From: Rivularia sp. PCC 7116
GTDB lineage: Bacteria > Cyanobacteriota > Cyanobacteriia > Cyanobacteriales > Nostocaceae
Direction: 5' to 3'
Assembly (NCBI RefSeq): GCF_000316665.1
Contig: NC_019678.1
Location: forward strand, 930,001 to 994,000
Length of the DNA stretch: 64,000 bases
Shown: positions 1 through 9,176 of the stretch, piece after piece
How the letters are laid out: the number at the start of each line of letters is the position of its first letter
Numbering within the stretch: the stretch's first letter is position 1
Translations under genes and position numbers: made by a program
Notes under the pieces: generated by a model
Seen by the model: only the letters and a program-made list of their open reading frames with translations
Told to the model about the DNA's origin: nothing
Database searches by the model: none

Positions 1-43
1 ACATTTTCATACTCGACTTACCTAATAATAAAAAAACTGTGTT

Positions 44-2344
44 ATGAAGCATCTATTTAATTTCAAAGTCATTAATAAAGCATTTCTTATCTCTTTTTGT
101 TTGCTATCGGCTTTGCCAACTGCACAAGCAGCTAGTCAAAATCAACTATCTAATTCTGAAGGGATTTTGGTAGCACGAGCTAGTAGAAGCTCCAAAACTG
201 CTCAAACTAAATACAATGATAAATACATTTTAGAATTCAATCGCAGTCCGATAGTAGGCAATCGGATGCGTTTAAGAGGAGTCTATTCGGAAGGTCGTTT
301 GGGTTTCACTCGCCCTCGTGGCTGGGATATAGGTACACTAAAAGCTGAGATTCGCTTTCAACATTCGCCAGCCTTGTTTGCTAATCGCTCTAATTTAACG
401 GTGCTAGTCAACGATACAGCTGTAGGTAGTATTCCTTTAAATCGCAAACAGTCCCAAGTTGGTCGAGTACTGATAAACATCCCTCCAAAGCTGCTGCAAG
501 AATATAACGAACTTAAAATTGTAGCTCAACAAAATAATACTTCTGGATGTAGCGACCCCAGCGACCCAACTTTATGGACGGAAATTTTACCAGACTCAAA
601 ATTAACTTTTAATTACAACCGCAAACCAATTCCCCTCAACTTCAGCAATTACCCCTATCCGTTCTTCGATAACCTGGATTTAGACACCAACCGTATCGTT
701 TACTTGAAACCCCAAACTACTAATAAATCTTGGTTGGAGGGAGCAGCCCGTTTGCAAGCTTCGTTGGGGAGACAAGCAGAGTTCCGTCCGATAGAAACAG
801 ATTTAATTTCGGATATCTCTGATGTGTCAGACAATGAAAAATTAGTCATTATCGGTACTCCCGGCGAGCAACCTGCTTTAAAAGATTTGGATCTACCTCG
901 TAAAATTGCAGGTTCTCAAATCTTAGATTCCAATCAGAACGTAATACCAGAAGACACGGGAGTATTAATCCTAACTACTACTAAAAAAGGTAAAGTCCCT
1001 GTCTTGGTTGCCACTGGAAATGGGCCAAAAGGAGTAGCTAAAGCTGCACAATTTTTAGCACAGCCTTCTTCGCGGAGAATGGGCACGGATCGAATTGTTT
1101 TTGTCAAAAAAATAGAAGAAGCTACTACACCAGGGAAAAGAGAATGGCCCCGTTATTTACCAGAGTCAAGTAACTTTGAACTGAGCGAGATTAAAACTCA
1201 ATTTAACGGTGATGCTTTTAAAGATGTCAGCGTTCGTGGCTCTGCGGCTCCCCCAATTGAAATAGACTTCCGTGCTTTACCGGATGACAGATTTCTACGC
1301 GGTAGTTCGATGAATCTGGTTTACAGCTACGGACCACAAATGAATCCTAGAACCTCTGCTGTAGAAGTATTGCTGGATGGGGTTTTCATTGGTGGAGCGC
1401 GCCTAGATTCAGACCAAGGGGCAATGCGTAAAAACCTCAAAGTAGATTTACCGGCAAAATTGGTCAAGCCTGACTCTAAACTTCAAGTCTTTTTCCGGAT
1501 GAATCCCAAAGAGCCGTTTGATAAAACTAACTGTATCAGCCCACCAGACCAACAGCTTACAGGTACCGTTCATTCCGACACCAGTTTTGATTTAAAACGG
1601 GAAAATTCCGTAGAGCTACCGAATCTTAAATTAATGCAGTATGGCTTCCCCTTTGCTGCACCTCAAGATTTATCTGAAACAGCAATTGTACTTCCACAAA
1701 AGCCTAGCAGTACGGATATATTGACAATGCTTGCTTTCAGCGAACGTTTGGGAAGATTGAGTCGTGCTGATGCGGTCAAGTTAGATGTATATACTCCGAA
1801 TACCTTAACTCCCGAAGTACGTAAAAACGAACACTTAGTCGGGATTGGAACGCGAGATGAGTTCCCCTTACCCAATGTATTTAAATCTCCAGGCTTTAAC
1901 TTAGCAAAATCATTCGGACGGGGTTCAGCCCAAGCAAGCGTTACAGTTCCCCAAGATACTCAGGGGATGATTAAACAGGTACTCAATGAGAATGGCGATC
2001 GCGTCGTACTAGCATTGACTGCTCAGACAGATTCGGGGTTAGAAAAAGTACAGCAGGTGTTAAAGAAAGACCCGTGGTTCTTCCAACTTAAGAAAGATAC
2101 GGTATTGATCGGTAGCGATAAGAAAAACCCTGCACCTTACGATCCAGATGGCTATCAGCTAGCATTTTTTGATAATGCTCCTGAAACTCGTCGCATCGAA
2201 GATACTAACCTTTTGAGCAAAATGACGCGGATGCTTCAAGAAAACTGGCTGTTAGTACCTGCGGGTATTGTTGGTTTATCTCTGATACTGTACGGAATTG
2301 TTCAGTTGTATCTAAAGCGGGTTTCTACTGCTGACAGAAAGTAA
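44..2344 (+). CDS. bcsB: cellulose synthase regulatory subunit, BcsB-like
   Basis: This looks like the periplasmic BcsB subunit that partners the BcsA glucosyltransferase and guides the growing beta-1,4-glucan through the periplasm. A signal peptide is visible at residues 1-29 (cleavage after AQA), followed by a long beta-rich region arranged as two similar halves. Each half has a Cys-containing stretch (SGCSDPSDP near 165-175 and NCISPPDQQ near 490), as BcsB proteins do. A single C-terminal membrane helix lies at about 735-757. At 766 residues it has the usual BcsB length. It sits 117 bases upstream of a bcsA-like gene on the same strand, so the two probably form an operon. No BcsZ or BcsC homologue is seen here. 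The ATG at 44 has no strong ribosome-binding site. Assignment rests on family resemblance plus the neighbour. Confidence 0.85.
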   Translation: MKHLFNFKVINKAFLISFCLLSALPTAQAASQNQLSNSEGILVARASRSSKTAQTKYNDKYILEFNRSPIVGNRMRLRGVYSEGRLGFTRPRGWDIGTLKAEIRFQHSPALFANRSNLTVLVNDTAVGSIPLNRKQSQVGRVLINIPPKLLQEYNELKIVAQQNNTSGCSDPSDPTLWTEILPDSKLTFNYNRKPIPLNFSNYPYPFFDNLDLDTNRIVYLKPQTTNKSWLEGAARLQASLGRQAEFRPIETDLISDISDVSDNEKLVIIGTPGEQPALKDLDLPRKIAGSQILDSNQNVIPEDTGVLILTTTKKGKVPVLVATGNGPKGVAKAAQFLAQPSSRRMGTDRIVFVKKIEEATTPGKREWPRYLPESSNFELSEIKTQFNGDAFKDVSVRGSAAPPIEIDFRALPDDRFLRGSSMNLVYSYGPQMNPRTSAVEVLLDGVFIGGARLDSDQGAMRKNLKVDLPAKLVKPDSKLQVFFRMNPKEPFDKTNCISPPDQQLTGTVHSDTSFDLKRENSVELPNLKLMQYGFPFAAPQDLSETAIVLPQKPSSTDILTMLAFSERLGRLSRADAVKLDVYTPNTLTPEVRKNEHLVGIGTRDEFPLPNVFKSPGFNLAKSFGRGSAQASVTVPQDTQGMIKQVLNENGDRVVLALTAQTDSGLEKVQQVLKKDPWFFQLKKDTVLIGSDKKNPAPYDPDGYQLAFFDNAPETRRIEDTNLLSKMTRMLQENWLLVPAGIVGLSLILYGIVQLYLKRVSTADRK

Positions 2345-2461
2345 GAACAAGGGGTAATAGGTAATCAATTAAGGTTTCCCTATTCCCCATTTCCCGCTCC
2401 CTTTTTAAAAACCGATTAATTACATCACCTTTACTTTAATAAAAGAAATTTAATAACTGCT

Positions 2462-5098
2462 ATGTCTACCTCAGCTAGAAAATCTTCTAAAAAGCGCCAG
2501 CGCTTTAACCTCAGCAGATGGTTGATTGATTTAACACCCAACTTTTTTGATAGCACTTTAGAAAAAGTAGGAATAAAACATTTCAAGTGGCTAATTCTAC
2601 TGCTATTGGTAATTTCAATACCGCTGATAATTACACCGTTAGAAGTTTGGCAACAAGGAGCCATAGCAGTATTTCTCATATTATTAAGTCAGCTAGTATT
2701 GGGAGCAGAAGAACAAGAATCTTCTACAGAAGTCGGTCAGTATTATCACCTGTTCATGGTGTGGCTGAGTCTGGTAACAACAATGCGATATTTATATTAC
2801 CGTCTGAGCTATACGCTTAACTTTGATGGGTGGGTAAATAGCCTTGCTTGTTTGACTTTGTTAGGCGCGGAATTGTACGCGATTTTCACTTTAGTCTTGG
2901 CGTACTTTCAAACCTTAAAAATTAAAGAAAGAAAACCCGTTGATATTTCTACCATTCCCCAAGATGAATGGTTTGATGTTGATATTTACATTCCTACCTA
3001 TAACGAAGATGTTGAGATTGTTCGTAAAACAGCATTAGCAGCTTTAGCTTGCGATTACGCTCCCGGCAAAAAGAAGGTTTATGTTCTTGATGATGGTCGT
3101 CCTGAAAAGTATCAAAAAGATGACCCACGTTACGAGACTTTCCGGGTTAGACGAGAAGAGTTACAGCAAATGTGTAAAGAACTCGGCTGTATCCATATGG
3201 GACGAGACAATAACGACCATGCTAAAGCTGGCAATATCAACACTGCATTTCATAAAACCGGTGGGGATTTAGTTTTAATTCTAGACTGCGACCACGTTCC
3301 ATCCCGACAGTTTCTTCTGCATACAGTAGGTTTCTTTTACGACCCGAAAGTATCCTTTGTTCAAACTCCTCACTGGTTTTATAATCCCGATCCTTTTGAG
3401 CGAAACTTGCTTACCGACGGAAAAATCCCTGTAGGTAACGAACTATTTTATAAAGTACTGCAAAAAGGTAATGATTTTTGGAACGCATCTTTTTTCTGCG
3501 GTTCTGCTGCGGTAATTCGCAAAACCCACGCTTTAGAAGTTGGAGGAATTGCGGTCGAAACGGTAACAGAAGATTGTCATACAGCATTACGCTTACATTC
3601 CAAAGGTTACAAGTCGGTTTACTACGACAAAATCATGGTAGCGGGGTTAGCACCAGATACTTTCTCAGCTTATGTTGGTCAGCAAGTACGTTGGGCTAGG
3701 GGAATGGCTCAGATTCTCAGATTGGAAAACCCATTATTTAATCCCAAGCTGAATTTAAATTTTGCTCAACGAATTTGTTACTTAAGCGCAACTTCCCACT
3801 TCTTATACGGTTATCCCCGGCTGGTATACGCAATCATTCCTACCTTGTTCTTATTGTTCGGGGTTAATCCCATCCAAGGTTTGGGTTTAGAAACTTTAGC
3901 ATATGCTTTACCGCATATTCTCCTTTCCCTAGCTACCAACCACATTATTTACAAACACGTCCGCTTTTCCTTCTGGAACGAGATTTTTGAATTCGTAATG
4001 TCATTCCAAGCAGGTTGGGTAACACTCTTAGCATTGATTAATCCTAAAATGGGTTCTTTCAACGTTACCGATAAAGGGATAAACGTTACCAAACGTACCT
4101 TTGACTGGGCATCAATGCGGGGTTTGATAATAGTAACGTTATTAGTAGTCAGTTCCTTACTAGCGGTTCCTTACTGGTTGCTATTAAGACCGGAAGATAC
4201 AGAAGCAGTGCTAGTTAACACCCTATGGTCAGGCTTTAACTTGATTCTCCTATCAGCAGCTTTACTTGTAGGATTTGAACAACCACAAATTCGTACCGCT
4301 CACCGCTTGCAAAGACAACTCCCGGTGGTAATTTCTAGCGAAGAGCAAACCATCATGGGAGAAACCATAAACATTTCCGAAACTGGTGCTTTGATATCTT
4401 TAGAATCATGGTCAAATTTACCAGATGAAGTACAAGTCGAAGTGATGGGAGATTTTGATGCTCGTGTTTTGATGACTGCGAGAGTTGTACGAGTTACTCC
4501 TGTAAATGAAACGGAAACTCATTTGGGAGTAGATTTTGTTAATGTTACTCGTACTCAGATGGATGATTTATCCTTAGTGATGTATTCCGACGTTAAAGAA
4601 TGGTACTCTCAAAATCGAGAAAATGCTGACAAACCAATTGCTTCTCTCGGTTTCTTAGCCACCAGCATTACCCGTTCTCTACGCGAATTAAAACCAACTA
4701 CCACTAAAAAAATACGCAAGCAGGTACATACCACCGCTCAACTTTACTGGGATGGTCATTTCTTCAGTGGAGTTGCGACTGAATTAGGAATTACAGGTTT
4801 ACGGTTGGAATTGGATAGTAAAAAATCTTTATCAAACGATGATAGACTGCTTGGAAAAAAAGATTTAGAAACAATGCAGCACGTAAAACCGCTGGTTGGT
4901 TTACTATTAACTCAAGGTGAAAATGCTTCACCCACCCGATTTGTAGCTGAAATCAATATAGTTGAAGAAGAGCGCGGTAAAGTTGCAATAGAGCTTACTT
5001 TCCCTGAAAAATTCCGTAACAGACAGTCTCCAAAAATCAAACAGTTTTTAAGAAATAATTCAGGTGATAATTTTAATAAAAATAGCGTTGCTGCTTGA
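2462..5098 (+). CDS. bcsA: cellulose synthase catalytic subunit BcsA with PilZ domain
   Basis: This is a membrane-embedded family 2 glycosyltransferase that should polymerise UDP-glucose into beta-1,4-glucan. The catalytic motifs are all visible: DDGRP near residue 209, DCDH near 275, TED near 369 and QQVRW near 407. Predicted membrane helices flank this core. A PilZ c-di-GMP-binding domain follows at about 608-720, with the arginine-rich RTAHRLQRQ stretch and NISETG, matching the RxxxR and (D/N)xSxxG signatures. Synthesis is therefore probably activated by c-di-GMP. The C-terminal part (about 755-860) contains a second, weaker PilZ-like stretch (ELGITGLRLEL), which makes the protein longer than a minimal BcsA. 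It lies directly downstream of the bcsB-like gene. Closely related polysaccharide synthases using another sugar cannot be excluded. Confidence 0.88.
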   Translation: MSTSARKSSKKRQRFNLSRWLIDLTPNFFDSTLEKVGIKHFKWLILLLLVISIPLIITPLEVWQQGAIAVFLILLSQLVLGAEEQESSTEVGQYYHLFMVWLSLVTTMRYLYYRLSYTLNFDGWVNSLACLTLLGAELYAIFTLVLAYFQTLKIKERKPVDISTIPQDEWFDVDIYIPTYNEDVEIVRKTALAALACDYAPGKKKVYVLDDGRPEKYQKDDPRYETFRVRREELQQMCKELGCIHMGRDNNDHAKAGNINTAFHKTGGDLVLILDCDHVPSRQFLLHTVGFFYDPKVSFVQTPHWFYNPDPFERNLLTDGKIPVGNELFYKVLQKGNDFWNASFFCGSAAVIRKTHALEVGGIAVETVTEDCHTALRLHSKGYKSVYYDKIMVAGLAPDTFSAYVGQQVRWARGMAQILRLENPLFNPKLNLNFAQRICYLSATSHFLYGYPRLVYAIIPTLFLLFGVNPIQGLGLETLAYALPHILLSLATNHIIYKHVRFSFWNEIFEFVMSFQAGWVTLLALINPKMGSFNVTDKGINVTKRTFDWASMRGLIIVTLLVVSSLLAVPYWLLLRPEDTEAVLVNTLWSGFNLILLSAALLVGFEQPQIRTAHRLQRQLPVVISSEEQTIMGETINISETGALISLESWSNLPDEVQVEVMGDFDARVLMTARVVRVTPVNETETHLGVDFVNVTRTQMDDLSLVMYSDVKEWYSQNRENADKPIASLGFLATSITRSLRELKPTTTKKIRKQVHTTAQLYWDGHFFSGVATELGITGLRLELDSKKSLSNDDRLLGKKDLETMQHVKPLVGLLLTQGENASPTRFVAEINIVEEERGKVAIELTFPEKFRNRQSPKIKQFLRNNSGDNFNKNSVAA

Positions 5099-5145
5099 GC
5101 CTTTAATTCCAACCCTAAATAAATTGTAGAAATTTAAATACCTAT

Positions 5146-5176
5146 AAACTCGGTTTTTTGAAAAAGCCGGGTTTTT
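5146..5176 (+). terminator. terminator downstream of bcsA
   Basis: The left arm AAACTCGG followed by Ts pairs with AAAAAGCCGGGTTT, and the hairpin runs into a T tract. It lies 48 bases past the bcsA stop. It belongs to an AACCCGG/CCGGGTT hairpin family seen again at 8045 and 56577. Confidence 0.7.
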
Positions 5177-5284
5177 AGTTGTTTTTTTAGTTGTTCTATT
5201 AACCTTTTTCCTTATTCCCTAGACACGACAGTTCAAGCCTAAATATAAAACCTAAAATTTACAATCAATCCAATTTACAATTCA

Positions 5285-5872
5285 CTAGGCTTTTGACTGC
5301 TGTATTTTCCACAGATAGCTAGAAACTATATTAGTTACAATATGAGCGACAATAGGCACCAATAAATTACCGCTGAAGAAAGCACTGTAACCCAAAATAA
5401 TTCCAATAATAGTTGCCCAAACGACATAAGCCCATTGTCCAGAACCGCTCAGATGTAAAACGCCGAAGCAAATACTTGATACGATCACAGCTAAATGATC
5501 CATTCCAAAAGCTGGAAGCATGACTCCCCGAAATAGTAATTCTTCACTCAAGCCTGGTAGCAGCCCCAGCCAAATTAAATCGGGGAAGGCTAAAGGTTTT
5601 AATACTATTTCTAAATAATAGTTGGCACTTTGACGGTACAAAGGTAAAAACTGATAAGCTAAACTGCTTAAAATGGTAATAGTTAAACCTAAAGCTACTC
5701 CGATCAATAATTCCTGTTGATGCCAACGCCAAGACATCAAAGAAAAATTACCTAACTGTAACCATAGTTTGGCAATTATCCATAAAATAATAGCTGTCAC
5801 TCCCATTGCCATCAGCACTTGGGTACGTGTCAGGTATGGGATTTCTGGCTCGTGCTTTTGCTGTTGCGTCAT
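5285..5872 (-). CDS. CPBP family intramembrane metalloprotease
   Basis: This is a polytopic membrane protein of the CPBP (CAAX protease and bacteriocin-processing) family, putative glutamic intramembrane endopeptidases. The three family motifs are present: EELLFRG (two catalytic glutamates and an arginine) near residue 105, FGVLHL with its histidine near 140, and AHIVTN with a histidine near 177. About five hydrophobic segments are visible in 195 residues, which is normal for a short cyanobacterial member. Substrates are unknown. It is 77 bases downstream of the DUF3326 gene on the same strand, so the two could be cotranscribed, though no functional link is known. Confidence 0.85.
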   Translation of the reverse strand: MTQQQKHEPEIPYLTRTQVLMAMGVTAIILWIIAKLWLQLGNFSLMSWRWHQQELLIGVALGLTITILSSLAYQFLPLYRQSANYYLEIVLKPLAFPDLIWLGLLPGLSEELLFRGVMLPAFGMDHLAVIVSSICFGVLHLSGSGQWAYVVWATIIGIILGYSAFFSGNLLVPIVAHIVTNIVSSYLWKIQQSKA

Positions 5873-5948
5873 TCAATTTTGGATTTTGAATTGTATATTT
5901 TAGATTGACTTTATGTCTAAGCGCTGCTTCACAAATTACATTTAACAT

Positions 5949-7007
5949 CTAAATTAACGACTGTAAAGAAAATATTGTAGAACTTAAAGCAGATGGATTG
6001 ATACCTGCTTTACGAGCTGCTAATATCCCTATGGCTTCCAAGTAGGAGTTAGCTGATATTGTTTTCATCCCCAAGGCATGAGGAAAAACCTGCATCTGAG
6101 TTTGATTTTCCTCTACAGTAATTATTTGAGTGTTTCTTCGACTCAAACTTAGTAAAGCACTGCTACCACAAGCATTAGCAGGTACTACCACTGCGTCAAC
6201 TTGATTTACCCATATATCGTTATTCCTAGAAAAACCTTCGCATTCCCTGTTAACAAATTGGGGTGCGCGACTTAACCCCACAAGTACGCTTGGTAAAAAA
6301 GTATAGCCTATTTCCTCCGCAGCAGAACGCGGTGATAAATTTGCGTCTAAAGGTGGTGGAGAAAATATTGGAGAATGAGCGCAGGGAATCTGAAATTCTC
6401 GCACTATCAAATGACTAATTACTGCTTCGGCACCGGCGATTGGATCTACTCCTTTCCCTTCACGGTAGTTTTGCTCCGCTTCTCGATCAATGTAATCGGG
6501 AAAACGGGCAACAACTGCGATCGCGTTAGCATCTGCTTTATTTATCAACACTTCCGCTGCTCTTAGTAAGCTATCGGGATTGCCTATAGTTCCCCAACTT
6601 GCACCGGATTCAGCAGAGCGTAATTCTACATTTAAGGGAGCGTCGGTAACTACATAATCAGTTAAATTTAATCCTAGCGTTGCTCTACCTGCATCTGTGG
6701 CTTGAATATTTCTCAAACGTAAATCCGGCTCAATTCCTTGGTCAAAAATCAAACCAATTTTATTTTGATGTACTGGCTGTAAACCCCAATATCCCTGACA
6801 AAACTGGTCAATACCATAACCTTCAACATACAAAGCATTAGGTAGATTCCAGTACAACATTGCACCATTGAGGACATTAGGATGAGTTATCAAAACATCG
6901 CAAACCTCAGCCATAGCTTTAGCGACGGGTAAAGCATCACCAGCGTAACCCCCGATGGCTGCTCCAACACCAGTTGGAATAATTAAAATAGCAGTATATG
7001 GACGCAT
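5949..7007 (-). CDS. DUF3326 domain-containing protein
   Basis: The whole 352-residue protein corresponds to the DUF3326 family, which is widespread in cyanobacteria and has no established function. It is soluble, with no signal peptide or membrane helix. Recognisable features are a glycine-rich N-terminal IIPTGVGAAIGGYAGDA stretch and several short conserved segments such as THPNVLNGA and VVPANACGSSALLSLS. The N-terminal glycine-rich loop after a beta strand hints at a nucleotide- or cofactor-binding fold, but that is inference. The start ATG at 7007 directly begins the conserved N-terminus (MRPYTAILIIPTG). Confidence 0.75.
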   Translation of the reverse strand: MRPYTAILIIPTGVGAAIGGYAGDALPVAKAMAEVCDVLITHPNVLNGAMLYWNLPNALYVEGYGIDQFCQGYWGLQPVHQNKIGLIFDQGIEPDLRLRNIQATDAGRATLGLNLTDYVVTDAPLNVELRSAESGASWGTIGNPDSLLRAAEVLINKADANAIAVVARFPDYIDREAEQNYREGKGVDPIAGAEAVISHLIVREFQIPCAHSPIFSPPPLDANLSPRSAAEEIGYTFLPSVLVGLSRAPQFVNRECEGFSRNNDIWVNQVDAVVVPANACGSSALLSLSRRNTQIITVEENQTQMQVFPHALGMKTISANSYLEAIGILAARKAGINPSALSSTIFSLQSLI

Positions 7008-7089
7008 TTATTCAGTTACGAATTTTCAACGAACAATCTTCACCCTTAGGGTGTGGATCGTCAATTATCAATATTTGAGCATAAATAAT

Positions 7090-7375
7090 ATGGGAACAAT
7101 AGCAGAATTTTTGCAAGTTAGTCCATCTTTAGTATAAGTATTAACAAAGCATCCCGATTTTACAGATTTTTATTTGGGAGACGAGTATTGGAATGACTTG
7201 AGCGATAGACAATTAAAGAAACTTAAAATTATTTCAAATAAGATCTATTTGATAATCACAAAAGGTGCAGACAAAACATTAAACAGAATCTGACTATATT
7301 TATTATGATGCGCTAGTTGATTCTTATAAAGATGCTGCAACACATGGTAACGCTATGTTGCTATGGTTAAATTGA
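7090..7375 (+). pseudogene. degenerate DUF1877 (YfbM-like) gene
   Basis: Joining frames gives a broken DUF1877-like protein. The start MGTIAEFLQVSPSLV is followed at once by a stop (7135-7137). The same frame continues after it with LTKHPDFTDFYLGDEYW. Another stop comes after KGADKTLNRI, and the last segment (YYDALVDSYKDAATHGNA then MLLWLN) matches the usual C-terminal end of the family. The central part of a normal DUF1877 protein (about 150-170 residues) is missing, so this carries an early stop and a deletion. The family resemblance was made by eye. Confidence 0.55.
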
Positions 7376-7384
7376 ATGATTTAA

Positions 7385-7978
7385 CTAAACTCCCTGAGAT
7401 AAAATTCCTAATATATTCGCAATTTCTTTAATATAGTAATTGTTCAAATCAATAAATAAATTGCTAGCTTCTAGCTTGAGAAACTTCCAAATATCACCTG
7501 TGGTTACTGCTCCATAGATAGTTTGAATATCATTATCTCGCTGCTGGTTAAATATTTGTGCAGCTAACATTGCACCAGCACACTGCCCCAATCCATTTTT
7601 TATATTTTCGTTTTTAGCTTCAATGATAATTATAGCGGGTGCATTAATTAATAGTTGTTCCTTAGAGCGACTAATTATAAAATCACAATAACCATTTAAG
7701 CCTTTTTCGACATCAACATCGAAATTACTCCCCGAGAATAAACTTATCTGATAATTAGCTCTACGCCTAATTTCTAATAAAATGGGCAAAATAATCATTT
7801 CCGAACGTGCTTTTTCTGTATTAATAGCTAAAGCGAGTTCAGCAGTCTCTTTCAAATCATCTTTTAGTTTATCACTAGCTTCCAAAGGTTCAATATTAGC
7901 AAATAAATCAGCTTCTTCTTCTATATAAATATCAAAGCTATTTTTAAACCTAGTAAGGGTTAAATCGCTGTAAGCCAT
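7385..7978 (-). CDS. PD-(D/E)XK nuclease-like hypothetical protein
   Basis: This soluble 197-residue protein has no assigned name that I recognise. A PD-(D/E)XK-type motif can be seen: an aspartate in GYCDFIIS (about residue 107), then a hydrophobic strand ending in IIIEAKNE (about 124-131), followed by a glutamine further on (GLGQCAGAMLAAQ). That spacing is typical of the restriction-endonuclease-like fold. Similar stand-alone proteins are common in cyanobacteria and often scattered as orphan genes. No methyltransferase or other restriction gene is adjacent, so a restriction role is not supported. It may be a remnant or an uncharacterised nuclease. Confidence 0.55.
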   Translation of the reverse strand: MAYSDLTLTRFKNSFDIYIEEEADLFANIEPLEASDKLKDDLKETAELALAINTEKARSEMIILPILLEIRRRANYQISLFSGSNFDVDVEKGLNGYCDFIISRSKEQLLINAPAIIIIEAKNENIKNGLGQCAGAMLAAQIFNQQRDNDIQTIYGAVTTGDIWKFLKLEASNLFIDLNNYYIKEIANILGILSQGV

Positions 7979-8044
7979 TGTTTAATTATGTTTTACTAAA
8001 ATATTTTCTCTACAGCAATCCTAAATTATTTAATAACAATTCAT

Positions 8045-8072
8045 AAACCCGATTTTTCAAGAAACTGGGTTT
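8045..8072 (-). terminator. AAACCC/GGGTTT hairpin
   Basis: AAACCCGATTTTTC pairs with GAAACTGGGTTT around a short loop. It lies just beyond the stop of the minus-strand 59-aa gene (8107), so it likely ends that transcript. It is the second copy of the hairpin family at 5146 and 56577. Confidence 0.5.
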
Positions 8073-8106
8073 CTAACTGTTTAAATTTTTACCGATCGTA
8101 TAGTAA

Positions 8107-8286
8107 TTAGTTTTTCTGTTTCGTCACAACCGCTTCTAAAACCACTTTCCCTTTCTCAGAATCAATAGCAGTAATGGCCCAACGTAAAGGCTTACCATAT
8201 TTGAGTAATTCAGATTCTACAGCTTTGTGTAAATCAATCGTGTTTTCTTGTAAATCAATTTCTACACTAACAAAATCAGTTATCAT
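8107..8286 (-). CDS. conserved small protein, 59 aa
   Basis: A short gene reads MITDFVSVEIDL... and ends in ...VVTKQKN, 59 residues, ATG at 8286 and TAA at 8107. It is hydrophilic, without membrane segments or cysteines. The C-terminal half (LRWAITAIDSEKGKVVLEAV) looks like a compact alpha-beta domain. I recall similar unnamed small proteins in other cyanobacteria, but cannot give a function. It is 80 bases downstream of the ferredoxin gene on the same strand, with an inverted repeat between them. The two may be cotranscribed, and a role connected with the ferredoxin is possible but unproven. Confidence 0.6.
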   Translation of the reverse strand: MITDFVSVEIDLQENTIDLHKAVESELLKYGKPLRWAITAIDSEKGKVVLEAVVTKQKN

Positions 8287-8313
8287 AATATTTACTTCTC
8301 TTCACTGTTAACC

Positions 8314-8354
8314 GTTAACGATTAACCGTAATTCAATAACGGCTAATCGTTAAC
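8314..8354. repeat. 16-bp inverted repeat between ferredoxin and small gene
   Basis: GTTAACGATTAACCGT (8314-8329) and ACGGCTAATCGTTAAC (8339-8354) are complementary at 15 of 16 positions with a 9-base loop. There is no T tract on either side, so it may be an RNA stem in the ferredoxin-small gene message or a palindromic repeat rather than a simple terminator. Confidence 0.7.
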
Positions 8355-8366
8355 TAAAATTAACAA

Positions 8367-8687
8367 CTAATCCTTACCAAACTGCTTTTCATAAACAATA
8401 TCTTCTTGTTCGGTTTCAATTTTCAAATCAGAGCGAGGATAAGCGACACAAAGCAGTGCAAAACCTTGATTCTGTAAATCTGGATTTACTCCCATACCGT
8501 CGCTTTGGTCTACACTACCACCATTAATGATTTTACCGGCACAAGTAGTACAAACACCAGCATTACATGAAGAAGGTAACTCTAAACCCGCTTCCTCAGC
8601 AGCAGATAGAATCGTTTTGTCTTCAGGTACCTGTAAAGTATGCGTTTTACCCTGATGGATGAATTCAACGGTATAAGTTGTAGTCAT
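8367..8687 (-). CDS. [2Fe-2S] plant-type ferredoxin
   Basis: This is a 106-residue soluble electron carrier. The plant-type cluster motif is clear: CNAGVCTTC (three cysteines at about 41, 46 and 49) and the fourth cysteine in ALLC (about 79). After the cluster domain there is a C-terminal tail (ETEQEDIVYEKQFGKD) longer than in the main photosynthetic ferredoxin PetF, and the loop has NAG-V in place of the usual RAG-A. Both features recall the FdC1-type ferredoxins of cyanobacteria and chloroplasts, which take electrons from photosystem I but serve other partners. That subtype is my inference. The ATG at 8687 is preferred over an in-frame TTG two codons upstream. Confidence 0.88.
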   Translation of the reverse strand: MTTTYTVEFIHQGKTHTLQVPEDKTILSAAEEAGLELPSSCNAGVCTTCAGKIINGGSVDQSDGMGVNPDLQNQGFALLCVAYPRSDLKIETEQEDIVYEKQFGKD

Positions 8688-8693
8688 ATACAA

Positions 8694-9164
8694 TATATGG
8701 TGTGCGTCCGTATAATACTGAATATTTTATATTATTAATAAGCCCACAATTCAACTAGTAAGCAATATATAATAATTATTTTCAATTAGATTAAAATTTC
8801 CGAATTGGCTGTAGAGTGATAATAAATAAGAATTATCAAACTAGTTTATGAGTTTATTTGTAATTCTAATTGTCACCATACCATAAATTTTATTTTCTTC
8901 TGAAAAACAACAGTGACTATCTACACATTAAAAATATTGTTGAGATTTACAAATCAACTAATGCTTTTGATTCATAATTATAAATGTTTAGCAAAAAATA
9001 TTTTTGGCAGTTGTTTGAAGAGAGATTTGTGTCGGATAAAGCTGTGTAAGTGTTATAAATACTGACAATTATATCTGTAGATGAATCGAAGAGTTTTCAA
9101 TAAAAGTTACTCTAAAAAGTAGAGTAAGAATAAACATCCAAATTATAAGTTTCAAATTGTATCT
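8694..9164. other. AT-rich intergenic region upstream of acnB
   Basis: This 470-base spacer separates the divergent ferredoxin and aconitase genes and must hold both promoters. It is very AT-rich. I found no convincing ORF, repeat or RNA structure. Confidence 0.5.
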
Positions 9165-9176
9165 ATGGAGATGAAA

